A DNA stretch of 64,000 bases from Methylobacterium nonmethylotrophicum (GCF_004745635.1 NZ_SRLB01000016.1:62001-126000), one strand, 5' to 3'; shown: positions 19,103 through 29,039, counted from the first letter of the stretch. A program made the numbers and translations. The notes: generated by a model from the sequence alone, not told the origin.

Positions 19103-20224
19103 TCACACCCGCATCGGCATCAGCACGTAGAGCGCCGGCGCCCCCTCGCGGTCCTGGATCACCGTCGGCGAGCCCGGGTCGGCGAGGCGGAAGAGCGCGG
19201 TGTCGCCGTCGAGCTGGGCGGTGATGTCGAGGAGGTAGCGGGCGTTGAAGCCGATATCGAGGGCGCTCGCCTCGTAGTCGACGTCGAGCTCCTCCGTCGC
19301 CGAGCCCGAATCCGGGTTGTTGACCGAGAGCGAGAGGCGGCCGTCGGTCATCGCGAGCTTCACCGCCCGGCCGCGCTCGGAGGAGATCGTCGAGACGCGG
19401 TCGACAGCCTTGGCGAACTGGTCGCGCTCGACCGTCAGGCGCTTGTCGTTGCCGGTCGGGATGACGCGCTGGTAGTCCGGGAAGGTGCCGTCGATGAGCT
19501 TCGAGATCAGTGTGACGCCCGACGAGAAGCTGAACCGCACCTTGGCGGACGAGATCTCGACGCCGACGGTCTCGCCGCCATCCTCGACGAGCTTCTGGAT
19601 CTCCGCCACGGCCTTGCGCGGCACGATGATGCCCGGCATGCCGCCGCTGCCCTCCGGCGCCTCCATCTGGACGCGGGCGAGGCGGTGGCCGTCGGTGGCG
19701 ACCGCCCGCAGCTTGAGCGAGCCCTCCGCGTCGATGGTGTGGAAGAAGATGCCGTTGAGGTAGTAGCGCGTCTCCTCGGTCGAGATCGCGAACTGGGTCT
19801 TGTCGATCAGCCGCTTGAGGTCGGCGGCCGGCAGTTCGAAGCGGTGCGGCAGCTCGCCGGCGGCGAGATCCGGGAAGTCGGCCTCCGGCAGGGCGCCGAG
19901 GGTGAAGCGCGAGCGGCCGGAGCGGATCAGCATCTGGCCGGTCTCGCCGCTGGTCTCGAGGGAGACCTGGGCGCCGTCGGGCAGCTTGCGCACGATGTCG
20001 TAGATGACGTGGGCCGGCACCGTGATGGCGCCGCCGTCGACCACGTCCGCCGGGATCGTCTCGGTCACCTCGATGTCGAGGTCGGTGGCCTTCAGCTGGA
20101 GGCCGTCCGGCCCGGAGCGCAGCAGCACGTTCGACAGGATCGGGATCGTGTTGCGCCGCTCGACGACGCGGTGCACGTGGCCGAGCGACCGAAGAAGGGC
20201 CGCGCGCTCGACGGTGACTTTCAT
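19103..20224 (-). CDS. dnaN: DNA polymerase III beta subunit (sliding clamp)
   Basis: The beta clamp tethers Pol III to DNA. The 373-residue length is normal. Typical segments are NTIPILSNVLLR, FPDLAAGELPH, EETRYYLNGIFFH, ATDGHRLA, GTFPDYQRVIP and the C-terminal YVLMPMRV. It lies 154 bp downstream of dnaA on the same strand, the conserved dnaA–dnaN order. Confidence 0.98.
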   Translation of the reverse strand: MKVTVERAALLRSLGHVHRVVERRNTIPILSNVLLRSGPDGLQLKATDLDIEVTETIPADVVDGGAITVPAHVIYDIVRKLPDGAQVSLETSGETGQMLIRSGRSRFTLGALPEADFPDLAAGELPHRFELPAADLKRLIDKTQFAISTEETRYYLNGIFFHTIDAEGSLKLRAVATDGHRLARVQMEAPEGSGGMPGIIVPRKAVAEIQKLVEDGGETVGVEISSAKVRFSFSSGVTLISKLIDGTFPDYQRVIPTGNDKRLTVERDQFAKAVDRVSTISSERGRAVKLAMTDGRLSLSVNNPDSGSATEELDVDYEASALDIGFNARYLLDITAQLDGDTALFRLADPGSPTVIQDREGAPALYVLMPMRV

Positions 20225-20378
20225 CAGGGTGATCCGTGTCTCAAACGACCGGCCTCCGCTGAGGCCGGCAAAAGCAACCGTGGCCCCGTGCGGTGCACGG
20301 GAGCGGAACTTTGGCGAAGGCGCTCCCCGAAGGCAAGCCGAAGGGGCTCGGCCCGCTCACCGGCCGAACCCCGTCGTC

Positions 20379-21869
20379 TCAGTCCTGGAGCATCCGCTTG
20401 AGCAGCTCGACCTCGTCGCAGAGCGCCGTGTCCTCGCCGATCGCCTTCTCGATCTTGCGCACCGCGTGCAGCACCGTGGTGTGGTCGCGTCCGCCGAAGC
20501 GCCGGCCGATCTCCGGCAGCGAGCGCAGGGTGAGCACCTTCGACAGGTACATCGCGATCTGGCGCGGCTTGACCACCGCGGCGGTGCGGCGCTCGGACAG
20601 GATGTCGGAGCGCGAGACGTTGTAGCGGCTCGCCACCAGCTTCTGGATGTCCTCGATCTTGACCCGCTTCGGCTCCCGGTTCTTGACGAGGTCGCGGATC
20701 GCCGTCTCGGCGGTGTCGAGGGTGACGGGCGCGCCGGTGAGGGTGGCGTGGGCGAGCAGCCGGTTGACGGCACCTTCGAGGTCGCGGCCGTTGGCGGTGA
20801 TGGCCTTCGCGACGTACTCGGCGACCGCGGGACCCACCTCGAAGGTCGGGTGCGTCGCCCGCACGGCTTCGAGGCGCGATTGCAGGATCGAGGCCCGCAG
20901 CGCCTCGTCGAGGGTGCCGATCTCGACCACCAGGCCGCCGGCGAGGCGCGAGCGCACCCGTTCGTCGAGGGCTTCGAGCTCGGTCGGCGGCCGGTCGGCC
21001 GCCACCACCACCTGGCGCCCGGCATCGATGAGGGCATTGAGGGTGTGGCCGAACTCGGCCTGGATCGAACGGCCCTGGATGAACTGCACGTCGTCGAGGA
21101 TCAGGACATCGATCGCCCGGAGCTTCTCCTTGAAGGCGAGCGCGCTCTGGGTCTTCAGCGCATTGACGAAGCCGTACATGAACCGGTCGGCGGTGAGGTA
21201 GATCACCCGCCGGCCGGCATTCTTCACGGCGTGGCCGATACCGTGGAGGAGGTGCGTCTTGCCCAAGCCCACGCCGGCGTGGAAGTAGAGCGGGTTGTAG
21301 AGGGCCGGACCGCCGTCGTGACGGGCGACCCGCTCGGCGGCGGCGTGCGCCAGCGCGTTCGAGCGGCCGACCACGAAGCTCTCGAAGGTCAGGCGCGCAT
21401 CGAGGGGGGCACCGCCGAGCTCGCCCTCGGGGGCGCTGCCGCGGGCGGCGCGCTCCGGCTCGGGGATGTCGACCGCCGGGCCGGGGGACGCGGCGGGGCG
21501 CGGGGCTGGCTTCACCACCGAAGCGGGTCCGGGCCGGGCCGGCGCCATCGCGCCGCGCACACCGACTTCCAGGCTCTCGATCCCGTCGGCCTCGCTGCGG
21601 AAGGTGGCGAGCACCCTGTCGAGGTAGTGCGATTCGATCCAGCTCTTCAGGAACCGGGTCGGGACGGTGAGGCGGGCGACGCCGCCCGAGACGTCCTGCA
21701 ATTCGAGCCGGGCGAACCAGCTCGCGAACACGTCCTCGCCGAGCTCCGCCCGCAGGCGGCGCTTCACCCGCTGCCAGGCTCCGGCGATCTCGCCGCTGCT
21801 GCGGCCGTCGTCACCGTTGCCGCCCCGGCCGGAGCCGACTCCTTCCGCCAAGCTGCCGTCCACACGCAT
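20379..21869 (-). CDS. dnaA: Chromosomal replication initiator DnaA
   Basis: A 496-residue initiator with domain I ([20 protein letters not shown] in parts), a proline-rich variable domain II (about residues 115–160), an AAA+ domain with Walker [12 protein letters not shown] and Walker [11 protein letters not shown], and domain IV with the DNA-binding signature [17 protein letters not shown] longer in-frame reading to 22031 exists, but AGGGA lies about 8 nt before the ATG at 21869. Confidence 0.97.
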   Translation of the reverse strand: MRVDGSLAEGVGSGRGGNGDDGRSSGEIAGAWQRVKRRLRAELGEDVFASWFARLELQDVSGGVARLTVPTRFLKSWIESHYLDRVLATFRSEADGIESLEVGVRGAMAPARPGPASVVKPAPRPAASPGPAVDIPEPERAARGSAPEGELGGAPLDARLTFESFVVGRSNALAHAAAERVARHDGGPALYNPLYFHAGVGLGKTHLLHGIGHAVKNAGRRVIYLTADRFMYGFVNALKTQSALAFKEKLRAIDVLILDDVQFIQGRSIQAEFGHTLNALIDAGRQVVVAADRPPTELEALDERVRSRLAGGLVVEIGTLDEALRASILQSRLEAVRATHPTFEVGPAVAEYVAKAITANGRDLEGAVNRLLAHATLTGAPVTLDTAETAIRDLVKNREPKRVKIEDIQKLVASRYNVSRSDILSERRTAAVVKPRQIAMYLSKVLTLRSLPEIGRRFGGRDHTTVLHAVRKIEKAIGEDTALCDEVELLKRMLQD

Positions 21870-22365
21870 GACTGGTCCCTTCTCGGCCCGGTTGCGGCTG
21901 CCCGCTCCCGGCCCGTACGCCGATACGCTTTCTCGCCGCGGCCTCGGACGGAGGCCGGGCACCCGGGTCGAAGGTCGGGAAGTCAACTCCCCCGGGCCTT
22001 TTTCCCGCGCTTCGCCCCGGTCTATCAACAACTGGTCTCGTTTCTCTTAAAGGGCCCGGGCCCTGAATTCCGCGTGGCGACGCCGTGGGTTGGCGCGTCG
22101 CGCGGGTTCGTCCGGGCGTTGCGGCGCCCGGAGGCGGATCCGGTCGATCGAGAGCGGGGCGAGACCCGCGCGAAGGGCGGGCACAGGAGAAAAACTAGGC
22201 CGTCCGGGGGACGCTTCGCAACAGGAACGATCGCCGGCAGGGTGAACCGATCGTTACACGGTTCGCCCACCCACGCCCGGTCCACAGCCTGTCCGGCGGC
22301 AAGACGCTGGAATCGTGACCGTTTCGTTGAAGCGCGCGTGCGGCCTACGAAAGAGCCGTGCGGGC
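21870..22365. other. Gap upstream of dnaA
   Basis: This gap of about 496 bp has no convincing gene. I searched it for DnaA boxes: only weak matches were found (TCTATCAACA at 22021–22030 and GTCCACAG near 22280), with no A+T-rich unwinding region. It presumably contains the dnaA promoter. I do not call an origin here. Confidence 0.5.
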
Positions 22366-23043
22366 TCAACGGCTTGTCGAGAGCGGGGAGGGCCCCGGGG
22401 ACAGGCCGGTGGAAACCGCCGCCGTGTCGTCCGCGCACTTGACAGCGTCCGCCGGCGCTTCGGGCCAGGGCAGCACCGTCAATTCGGGCCAGAGCGCCCG
22501 CATCCGCGCGGCCTTGGCCTCGTAGGCGGGCCGGTTGGCGAGCACCGGGTTTGCTCGCACCACCAGCCCGAACAGGTCGGAGAGGCCGAAGGGCGCGGCG
22601 ATGGTGAGGGTGTCGTCGGGCTCGAGCCGCACGCCGACGGCGTGCACGACGGCCGCGTAGCGGGCGAGCGCCGCGTCGGCGCTGGCCACGGGCGGATAGG
22701 GGCTGCCGAAGCGGGCCTCGAACCAGAAATGGACCCGGGCCTGGTTGCGGATCTCGACCGGGCCGATGCAGGCGGCGAGCGCGGGGGCGGCCCGGCGCAG
22801 GACCGCGTCCTCGGCCTCCCAGGATGTGTCGCTGTCGAAGTAGATCAGGTCGTAGTCGCGGATGCCGTGCCGGCGGGGACGGCCGGTCAACGCGTTCCAG
22901 ACCGTCTGGTAGAGGCAGCCGGCGACGAGGCGCCATTGCGGCAGGGCGAGGGAGCGGGCGGCGTCGAGCAGCCGCATCAGGTCCGGGTCGGCCCGGACGA
23001 TCGCCGCGAGGCGACGCCGGTGCGCGGCCTCGTCGGCCGTCAT
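22366..23043 (-). CDS. Nucleotidyltransferase-family protein (DUF925)
   Basis: A 225-residue protein of the nucleotidyltransferase-like DUF925 group. Segments WRLVAGCLYQTVWNALTGRP, RDYDLIYFD, QARVHFWFE and APFGLSDLFGLVVRPN-like (seen as VVRAN) are characteristic. The DYD motif could supply metal ligands. The substrate is unknown. It lies 28 bp downstream of queD and may share its transcript. Confidence 0.78.
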   Translation of the reverse strand: MTADEAAHRRRLAAIVRADPDLMRLLDAARSLALPQWRLVAGCLYQTVWNALTGRPRRHGIRDYDLIYFDSDTSWEAEDAVLRRAAPALAACIGPVEIRNQARVHFWFEARFGSPYPPVASADAALARYAAVVHAVGVRLEPDDTLTIAAPFGLSDLFGLVVRANPVLANRPAYEAKAARMRALWPELTVLPWPEAPADAVKCADDTAAVSTGLSPGPSPLSTSR

Positions 23044-23071
23044 GCGCCGGAATGCTCCGCCCGCCCGGCGC

Positions 23072-23428
23072 TCATGTTCCGGTATATTCCGCCCACGACA
23101 TCGGCGTCTCGAACACCTTGACGGAGGCCAGCAGCGGCAGCGCCGGCCGGGTCTTCTCCCAGATCCAGACCGCGATGTGCTCGGCGGTCGGGTTCTCGAG
23201 GCCCGGCACCTCGTTGAGGCAGTAATGGTCGAGGCGGTCGAGCACCGGCGCGAAGGCGGATTCGACGTCGAAGAAATCGACGACCCAGCCGGTCTGCGGG
23301 TCGACCGGCCCGTCGAGGGTCAGCTCCACGCGGTAGGAATGGCCGTGCATGCGGTGGCAGCGATGGGTCGGAGGCACGTTCGGCAGCCGGTGCGCCGCCT
23401 CGAACGTGAAGGCCTGGGTGATCTTCAT
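23072..23428 (-). CDS. queD: 6-carboxy-5,6,7,8-tetrahydropterin synthase
   Basis: QueD converts dihydroneopterin triphosphate to carboxytetrahydropterin in queuosine/7-deazaguanine synthesis. The 118-residue protein has the zinc-binding FEAAHRLPN and CHRMHGHSYRVEL histidines, VVDFFDVESAF, and ENPTAEHIAVWIWE. The internal ATG at 23428 gives the normal family N-terminus (MKITQAFTFEAAH). It follows queE after 64 bp. Confidence 0.95.
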   Translation of the reverse strand: MKITQAFTFEAAHRLPNVPPTHRCHRMHGHSYRVELTLDGPVDPQTGWVVDFFDVESAFAPVLDRLDHYCLNEVPGLENPTAEHIAVWIWEKTRPALPLLASVKVFETPMSWAEYTGT

Positions 23429-23492
23429 CTGGGGTCGGGTGTGGGGTTTCCGTGGGCAGCCCCATAGCATCGATGGTCCGGCGGGCGAACCC

Positions 23493-24125
23493 TCAGGGGA
23501 TCCCGATCAGCTTGTGGGTCTGCAGGCTCAGGCGCCAGCGGGCGTCGCGCAGGCAATGGGCCACGGCGGCCTGCGTGTTGGCGATCCGGTCGGGGCCGTC
23601 CATCGGCTGGAGCCAGAGGTGGCGGAAGTCGAGCTCGGCCAGCGCGTCCGGGTCGAGGCCGGCCTGGGGATAGACGAGCTTCAGCTCGTCGCCGCGGGTG
23701 AGGCGCAACGGCGCGCCGGCCTTGGGGCTGACGCAGACCCAGTCGATCCCCGCCGGCGCATCTTGCGTGCCGTTGGTCTCGACGGCGCATTCGAAGCCGC
23801 GCGCCCGCACGGCGGACAGGAGCGCCGCGTCGAGCTGAAGGAGCGGCTCGCCGCCGGTGAACACCACGTAGCGCCGCCCGCGGGCCCCGCCCCAGCACCG
23901 CTCGATCGCGTCGGCCAGGGCCTCGGCGTCGGGAAAGCGCCCGCCGCCCGTGCCGTCGGTGCCGACGAAATCGGTGTCGCAGAAGCGGCACACGGCCTCC
24001 GCCCGGTCGGCCTCGCGCCCGCTCCACAGGTTGCAGCCGGCGAATCGGCAGAACACCGAGGCGCGTCCGGCCTGGGCGCCCTCGCCCTGGAGGGTGTGGA
24101 AGATCTCCTTGACGGCGTAGCTCAT
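23493..24125 (-). CDS. queE: 7-carboxy-7-deazaguanine synthase
   Basis: A 210-residue radical-SAM enzyme that contracts carboxytetrahydropterin to 7-carboxy-7-deazaguanine. The cluster motif has the QueE form C-x14-C-x2-C (from the Cys in AGCNLW to VCRFC), and VVFTGGEPLLQ and VETNGTQ follow. The ATG at 24125 gives the standard MSYAVKEIFHTLQGEG start. queC is not in this window. Confidence 0.95.
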   Translation of the reverse strand: MSYAVKEIFHTLQGEGAQAGRASVFCRFAGCNLWSGREADRAEAVCRFCDTDFVGTDGTGGGRFPDAEALADAIERCWGGARGRRYVVFTGGEPLLQLDAALLSAVRARGFECAVETNGTQDAPAGIDWVCVSPKAGAPLRLTRGDELKLVYPQAGLDPDALAELDFRHLWLQPMDGPDRIANTQAAVAHCLRDARWRLSLQTHKLIGIP

Positions 24126-24487
24126 GATGTCGGTCGCCGGACGCCGCCTCTCGGCGTCGCGCGCGTTGCTCCCTGTCGTTCCGGACGGTCGTCCCGCCGT
24201 GTCAGATGGGGATCGCATCCGCAAGCGCACCGGGCGCAGGGCCGTTGCGCGCCTGTGGACGGGCCTGGGGACGGACCGGGGAGTGCCGCCTGCCATGCTC
24301 CCGCCACGGATGGTGCGTTCATGGGGACGTCGCGCGATGCTGTCAAAAGCGTCGCCGTTGCCCTACAATCACGGTCGGTCCGCCGTGCGGTGCCGGGGGC
24401 GGCGCGACCGGACGCCCCGATCAACCGGGGCCGGACGGTCGCGGGAGGCGCCGCGGGGCGCCACCGGCACGACGGGAATCCATCCGA
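24126..24487. other. Divergent promoter region between queE and dacF
   Basis: This 362-bp gap separates divergent genes and shows no coding signal. It contains a recognisable promoter for the plus-strand gene at 24340–24369. Confidence 0.5.
24340..24369 (+). promoter_or_regulatory. Candidate sigma-70 promoter of the carboxypeptidase gene
   Basis: CTGTCA (24340–24345, 4/6 of TTGACA), an 18-nt spacer and TACAAT (24364–24369, 5/6 of TATAAT). It lies about 120 nt before the ATG. Confidence 0.45.
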
Positions 24488-25972
24488 ATGCTCACACGTG
24501 CGCTGCTGCCGCGCCTCGCAGGACGCCTTCTCGGCTTCGGCGCTGTTCTGGCCGCCGGGACGGCGGGGGCGGTGACCGCGCCGATGCTGGTCGTCGACGT
24601 CGATTCCGGCAAGGTGATCTACAGCCAGGGCGCCACCGACCCGTGGTACCCGGCCTCGATCACCAAGCTGATGACGACCTACGTCGCCCTCGACATGGTG
24701 CGCCAGGGCCGCGCCTCGATGGACCAGCTGCTCACCATCTCGGAGGCCGCGGCGGCCGAGCCGCCCTCCAAGATGGGCTTCAAGCCCGGCACCCAGCTCA
24801 CCCTCGACAACGCCCTCAAGATCATCATGGTGAAGTCGGCCAACGACGTCGCCTGGGCGATCGGCGAGAATCTCGGCGGCTCGATCGACGGCTTCGCCGG
24901 CCTGATGAACGACACCGCGCAGCGCCTCGGCATGCGCGACAGCCGCTGGACCAACCCCAACGGCCTGCCCGATCCGCGGCAATGGACCTCGGCCCGCGAC
25001 ATGGCGATCCTCGGCCGGGCGCTGCTGCGCGACTTTCCCGAGAACCGCGACCTCTTCTCGATCTCGGCGATCCAGTTCGGCCGGGCCGTGATGCCGAACC
25101 ACAACGGCCTGCTCGGCCGCTACGCCGGCGTCGACGGGATGAAGACCGGCTTCATCTGCTCGGGCGGGTTCAACGTGGTGGCGAGCGCCAACCGCAACGG
25201 CCGGCGCATCATCACGGTGGTGATGGGCCAGCCGAGCGCCCGCGAGCGCGACCTGAAGGCCGCCGACCTGTTCGATTACGGCTTCGGCCAGTCCACCTTC
25301 GGCTGGGGCGGCCAGACGCTCAACGACATGCCGGCCTCGGCCAACGCGACGCCGCCCGACATGCGGCCCTATATCTGCGACAAGCGGCGGCCGATGCCGA
25401 CCGATTCCGACTCCTCGGCGCTCACCGCAAGCGCGGCCGCCGCCGGCGCCAATGCCGACAACGCCAACGCGCAGCTGATGGCCGCCGGCGCGCCGCCCTC
25501 ATCGGCCCTGGCCTTCGCCACCATGAACAGCGCGGCCCTGCGCAACCGCGCCCTGCCGCCCCGCGCGCCGCTGCAGCCGGTGCTGGTCTGGACCGGCCGC
25601 GACCCCGCCGAGAGCGCCATCGCGGCGGCCGACGAGGCCGCCCCGGTCAAGCCCGCCCGGGTGAGGGTGGCCAAGCCGCAGAAGCCCGCGCCGAGCCGCG
25701 CGATCGCGGCGACCGGGGCCACCGTGCCGCAGCCCAAGCTCCTCGCCCGCCAGAAGCCCGCGGCTCCGGCCTCCGCTTCCGCCTTCGCCTCCACCGGCCC
25801 CGCCACCGCGGTGATCGCCGAGTCGAAGGGCCACAAGGCGGCGAAGCCCGCCGCGAAGGCGGCCAGGGACGGAACCAAGGACGTCAAGACGGCCAAGCCC
25901 GCCCCGAAGGCCGAGGCGAAGCCGGCCCAGAAAACCGCCGCCAAGGCGACGGCGCGCAAGAAGGACGACTGA
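24488..25972 (+). CDS. D-alanyl-D-alanine carboxypeptidase (S11 penicillin-binding protein)
   Basis: A 494-residue periplasmic enzyme that trims the terminal D-Ala of peptidoglycan stems. The signal peptide is at about 1–28. The three active-site motifs are present: SITK (Ser57, Lys60), SAN (117–119) and KTG (219–221). The catalytic domain ends near residue 290. A tail of about 200 residues rich in Ala, Lys and Pro follows and may bind the wall or membrane. DacF-type is the best label. It is followed after 4 bp by an unrecognised gene and may be cotranscribed with it. Confidence 0.93.
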   Translation: MLTRALLPRLAGRLLGFGAVLAAGTAGAVTAPMLVVDVDSGKVIYSQGATDPWYPASITKLMTTYVALDMVRQGRASMDQLLTISEAAAAEPPSKMGFKPGTQLTLDNALKIIMVKSANDVAWAIGENLGGSIDGFAGLMNDTAQRLGMRDSRWTNPNGLPDPRQWTSARDMAILGRALLRDFPENRDLFSISAIQFGRAVMPNHNGLLGRYAGVDGMKTGFICSGGFNVVASANRNGRRIITVVMGQPSARERDLKAADLFDYGFGQSTFGWGGQTLNDMPASANATPPDMRPYICDKRRPMPTDSDSSALTASAAAAGANADNANAQLMAAGAPPSSALAFATMNSAALRNRALPPRAPLQPVLVWTGRDPAESAIAAADEAAPVKPARVRVAKPQKPAPSRAIAATGATVPQPKLLARQKPAAPASASAFASTGPATAVIAESKGHKAAKPAAKAARDGTKDVKTAKPAPKAEAKPAQKTAAKATARKKDD

Positions 25973-25976
25973 GCCG

Positions 25977-26762
25977 GTGGCCGACGCCGCGGCGCCGGTC
26001 CTCTGCCCGGACGACATCCTCGCGTATCGTCACAGCCGCACCCGCTTCGTGCCGGGGCAGGGTCTTCTCCTCGATGAGGCCTATCGCCTCGCGCACCTGC
26101 CCCTGGTCTCGCCCGACCACCCGGGCGTGATCCCGTGGCGGGAGGGGCGCTTCTACGAGCGCGGGCGCCATCCCCGGGTCGTGTCGCTGGTGCTGCCGAT
26201 CCCGCAAGCGGCGCTGGCCGCGGCGCCGGCCTATGCCGCGCTGGAGCGCGACCTGCGGGAGGCGCCCTTCGCGCGCAAGATCGCCTGGGACGTCGCCGCC
26301 CGCCGCGGCGAGCGCCTGCACGCCACCCTGTGCGGCTCCCTGGCGATCGGGCCCGATGCGGTGCCGACCCTCACGCCCGAGCAGCAGGCGGGGCTCGCCG
26401 CCCTCGGCCCGGTCGCGGTCGAGCTGCGCGGCCTGTTCTCGGGCAATGTCAATGTCGGCCGGCTCTACCTGCGGGTCTATCCGGAGGCCCGCGACGGCGC
26501 GGACGTGCTGGCGGCGATCCAGCGGATCATGGGCCGGCCGGAGACGGGGCTCTACGTCGTCGGCCTGCACGCTCTCACCGACGATCTCGATCCGGCGGAG
26601 GCCGCGGGTCTCGCGGCGATGATCGACCGCTGGTGGGACCGGCCGATCCTGCGGCTCACCATCGACGCGCTCTGGCTGCTCTGGGCCACCGACGACCTCG
26701 TGCTCGACGGCGGTGTGCTGGCGCGGGTGCCCCTGACGATGGAAGCGGCGCACCGGGATTGA
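25977..26762 (+). CDS. Unrecognised protein upstream of a COG0523 GTPase
   Basis: A 261-residue soluble protein beginning at GTG, 4 bp after the carboxypeptidase stop. No family was recognised. Visible features are a conserved-looking N-terminus (DDILAYRHSRTRFVPGQG), an alternation of strands and helices, RLHATLCGSL in the middle and NVGRLYLRVYP about 30 residues later. The single H-x-T is faintly like half of a 2H phosphoesterase, but the second H-x-T/S is absent. It precedes the metal-chaperone GTPase by 54 bp. Confidence 0.6.
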   Translation: MADAAAPVLCPDDILAYRHSRTRFVPGQGLLLDEAYRLAHLPLVSPDHPGVIPWREGRFYERGRHPRVVSLVLPIPQAALAAAPAYAALERDLREAPFARKIAWDVAARRGERLHATLCGSLAIGPDAVPTLTPEQQAGLAALGPVAVELRGLFSGNVNVGRLYLRVYPEARDGADVLAAIQRIMGRPETGLYVVGLHALTDDLDPAEAAGLAAMIDRWWDRPILRLTIDALWLLWATDDLVLDGGVLARVPLTMEAAHRD

Positions 26763-26816
26763 CGTTCCGCGGGCGGATGCGCAGTTCGCGCTCATCGCCC
26801 GACGGGACCACACCCC

Positions 26817-27908
26817 ATGACCGACATCCCCGGCCGCCCCGCGCCGATCCCGCTCACGATCCTCACCGGCTTCCTCGGGGCCGGCAAGACCACGCTGCTC
26901 AACCGGCTGCTTCGCGCGCCGGAACTCGCCGACACGGTGGTGATCGTCAACGAGTTCGGCGAGGTCGGGCTCGATCACCTGCTGATCGAGACGGTGGACG
27001 AGGGCATGATCCTGCTCGGCGCCGGCTGCCTGTGCTGCACCGTGCGGGGCGACCTGATCGCGACCCTCGAGGACCTGCTGCGCAAGCGCGACAACGGGCG
27101 GATCCAGCCGTTCCGCCGGGTGGTGATCGAGACCACCGGCCTCGCCGATCCGGCGCCGATCCTGCACGCGCTGCTCTATCATCCCTACGTGGCGATGCGG
27201 TACGCGCTGCAGGGCGTGGTCACGGTCGTGGACGCGGTCAACGGGGCCGGCACCCTCGACACCCATCCGGAGGCCCTGCGCCAGGTCGCGGTGGCGGACC
27301 GGCTGGTGGTGACGAAGGCCGACCTCGCCGGGGACCGGTCCGAGCAGTTGCGAGCGCGCCTCCGGCAGATCAACCCGGGGGCGCCGGTGCTGGGCCCGGA
27401 CGCTCCGGCGGCCGACCTGCTGGCCGGGCTGTTCGACCCGGACGGCAAGGTCGCTGACGTGCGGGCCTGGCTCGGGGCGGAGGCGGCGCAGCACGATCAC
27501 CATCATCACGGGCACCATCACCACGACGTCAACCGGCACGATGCGGCGATCCGGGCCTTCCACCTGGTGAGCGAGGCGCCGGTGCCGCGGGCGGCCTTCG
27601 AGATGTTCCTCGACCTGCTGCGCTCCGCCCACGGCCCGAAGCTCCTGCGCCTGAAGGGGCTGGTGGCGCTCGCCGACGATCCGGGCCGGCCGGTGGTGGT
27701 GCACGGCGTCCAGCACGTCGTGCACACCCCGGCCATCCTGCCGGCCTGGCCGGACGGCGACACCCGCTCGCGGCTGGTGCTGATCGTGCGCGACCTCGAC
27801 CCGGCCTTCGTGCGCCGGCTCTGGGACGTTTTTCTTGGCCGGCCGGTGCTCGACGCGCCGGACGCCGCGGCGCTGACCGCCAACCCGCTGGCGATCCCGG
27901 GGAGCTGA
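26817..27908 (+). CDS. COG0523 metal-chaperone GTPase (CobW/ZNG family)
   Basis: A 363-residue G3E GTPase. The P-loop is GFLGAGKTT (18–26). The metal-binding CxCC motif is GCLCC (Cys70, Cys72, Cys73), with ETTGLADPAPI and VTKADL downstream. A histidine-rich loop (HDHHHHGHHHHD, about residues 225–236) separates the GTPase from the C-terminal CobW domain. Such proteins deliver zinc or another metal to client enzymes. No Zur-box or other metal operator was recognised upstream. Confidence 0.9.
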   Translation: MTDIPGRPAPIPLTILTGFLGAGKTTLLNRLLRAPELADTVVIVNEFGEVGLDHLLIETVDEGMILLGAGCLCCTVRGDLIATLEDLLRKRDNGRIQPFRRVVIETTGLADPAPILHALLYHPYVAMRYALQGVVTVVDAVNGAGTLDTHPEALRQVAVADRLVVTKADLAGDRSEQLRARLRQINPGAPVLGPDAPAADLLAGLFDPDGKVADVRAWLGAEAAQHDHHHHGHHHHDVNRHDAAIRAFHLVSEAPVPRAAFEMFLDLLRSAHGPKLLRLKGLVALADDPGRPVVVHGVQHVVHTPAILPAWPDGDTRSRLVLIVRDLDPAFVRRLWDVFLGRPVLDAPDAAALTANPLAIPGS

Positions 27909-28027
27909 GCCAGCCTCGCACCGGGGCAGATCTCGGCCGGCACGGGTCTTGGACCGTCCGGATCGGCGCGGCCGCTGGGGCCGCGCATCCGTCCCGTTTC
28001 GGGACGGACGATCCGGAACGAGGCGCG

Positions 28028-28990
28028 ATGAGCACTCCCTTCACGCTGATCCAGGGCGGCCTGGCGGCCGCCATGTCCCTGCGGGCCGAGCTGCGCCATC
28101 CCTCCTCCCTGCGCGAGCCGGAGGTCGAGGCCTGGCGCAGCCTGATGGCCCGCGCGGTCGAGCCGAGCGTCTACGCCGATCCCGACTTCACCCTCACGAT
28201 GGCGCAGCACCTGGCGGACGGCCAGACCCTGGCGCTGCTCCTCGTCTGGCAGGACGGCCTGCGCGCCCCGACCCTGCGCGGCGTGCTGCCGCTGCGCCTG
28301 CCGGCGCGCCAGGGCCTGGCAGGGCAAGCGCAGGTGTGGCGCCTGCCGCTCGCCGGCACCGCCGAGGCGGCGGTCGATGCCGGCCACGCCGTTGCGGTGC
28401 TGCGGACCGCCCTCGACCACCTGCGCCAGTCGCGCCTGAGGCTCGTCGACCTGCACTGGCCGGATCTGAGGCCGGACGCGCCGCTGGCGGTGGCCCTCGG
28501 CGAGGTCGCGGGCAGCACCGGGCGGCGCCTCGCCATCGGGGCGCAGGGTCCCGCCGGGCCACCGGCGCCGGTGCCCCCGCCGCTGCCGGCGGGCCGGACC
28601 TCGCTCGAGCGGGTGCGCGATCCGGTCCGGCTGCGCGACGCCGTGGAGCACTTCCTGATCCTCGACGCCCGGCGCGGCCCCGGGAGCCTGCTCGGCGACC
28701 CGGCGGCGGCGACGGCCTTCCGGGTGGTGACGCGGCGCTTCGCCCATCGCCGGCAGGCCTGCGTCGACCTGGTGCGCCGGGACGGCGAGGTGGTGGCGGC
28801 CGCGATCCACCTCGCGACCGGGCGCCACGACACGATCTGGCGCCAGGCTGGCCTGCGCCTCGCCGGGGAACCGGCGGCGCCGACCTCCGCCGGGCGCGTC
28901 GAGGCGGTGGTGACGGTGGAGGCCGAGGCCGTCACCCGGACGCCGCGCGCGCCCACGCGCCTGCGCCGGCTGCTGCGCCTGCGGGCCTGA
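28028..28990 (+). CDS. Possible GNAT/BioF2-like acyltransferase
   Basis: A 320-residue soluble protein. The N-terminal half (EVEAWRSLMARAVEPSVYADPDF, read in two parts, then TLRGVLPLRLP) resembles the first half of CelD/BioF2-type tandem GNAT proteins. The second half has a strand pattern around ACVDLVRRDGEVVAAAIHLA, the expected position of an acyl-CoA site. No catalytic motif is decisive. Its stop codon lies within a duplicated 14-bp unit (TGCGGGCCTGATCT then TGCGGGCCTGATTC). Confidence 0.5.
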   Translation: MSTPFTLIQGGLAAAMSLRAELRHPSSLREPEVEAWRSLMARAVEPSVYADPDFTLTMAQHLADGQTLALLLVWQDGLRAPTLRGVLPLRLPARQGLAGQAQVWRLPLAGTAEAAVDAGHAVAVLRTALDHLRQSRLRLVDLHWPDLRPDAPLAVALGEVAGSTGRRLAIGAQGPAGPPAPVPPPLPAGRTSLERVRDPVRLRDAVEHFLILDARRGPGSLLGDPAAATAFRVVTRRFAHRRQACVDLVRRDGEVVAAAIHLATGRHDTIWRQAGLRLAGEPAAPTSAGRVEAVVTVEAEAVTRTPRAPTRLRRLLRLRA

Positions 28991-29014
28991 TCTTGCGGGC
29001 CTGATTCGGAGGGA

Positions 29015-29033
29015 CGTCCCGCGGCGCGGGACG
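29015..29033. terminator. Hairpin between convergent genes
   Basis: CGTCCCGC (29015–29022) and GCGGGACG (29026–29033) form a perfect 8-bp stem with a 3-nt loop, midway between two convergent stop codons. There is no T-run, so bidirectional termination is only suggested. Confidence 0.4.
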
Positions 29034-29039
29034 ACGCCG

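Noticed and set aside
21870-22365. Replication origin next to dnaA
   Set aside because: Only isolated, weak DnaA-box-like matches and no A+T-rich unwinding element were found; position beside dnaA alone is not enough.
25977-26762. 2H phosphoesterase / RNA ligase-like protein
   Set aside because: Only one H-x-T is visible; the required second H-x-T/S motif is absent.
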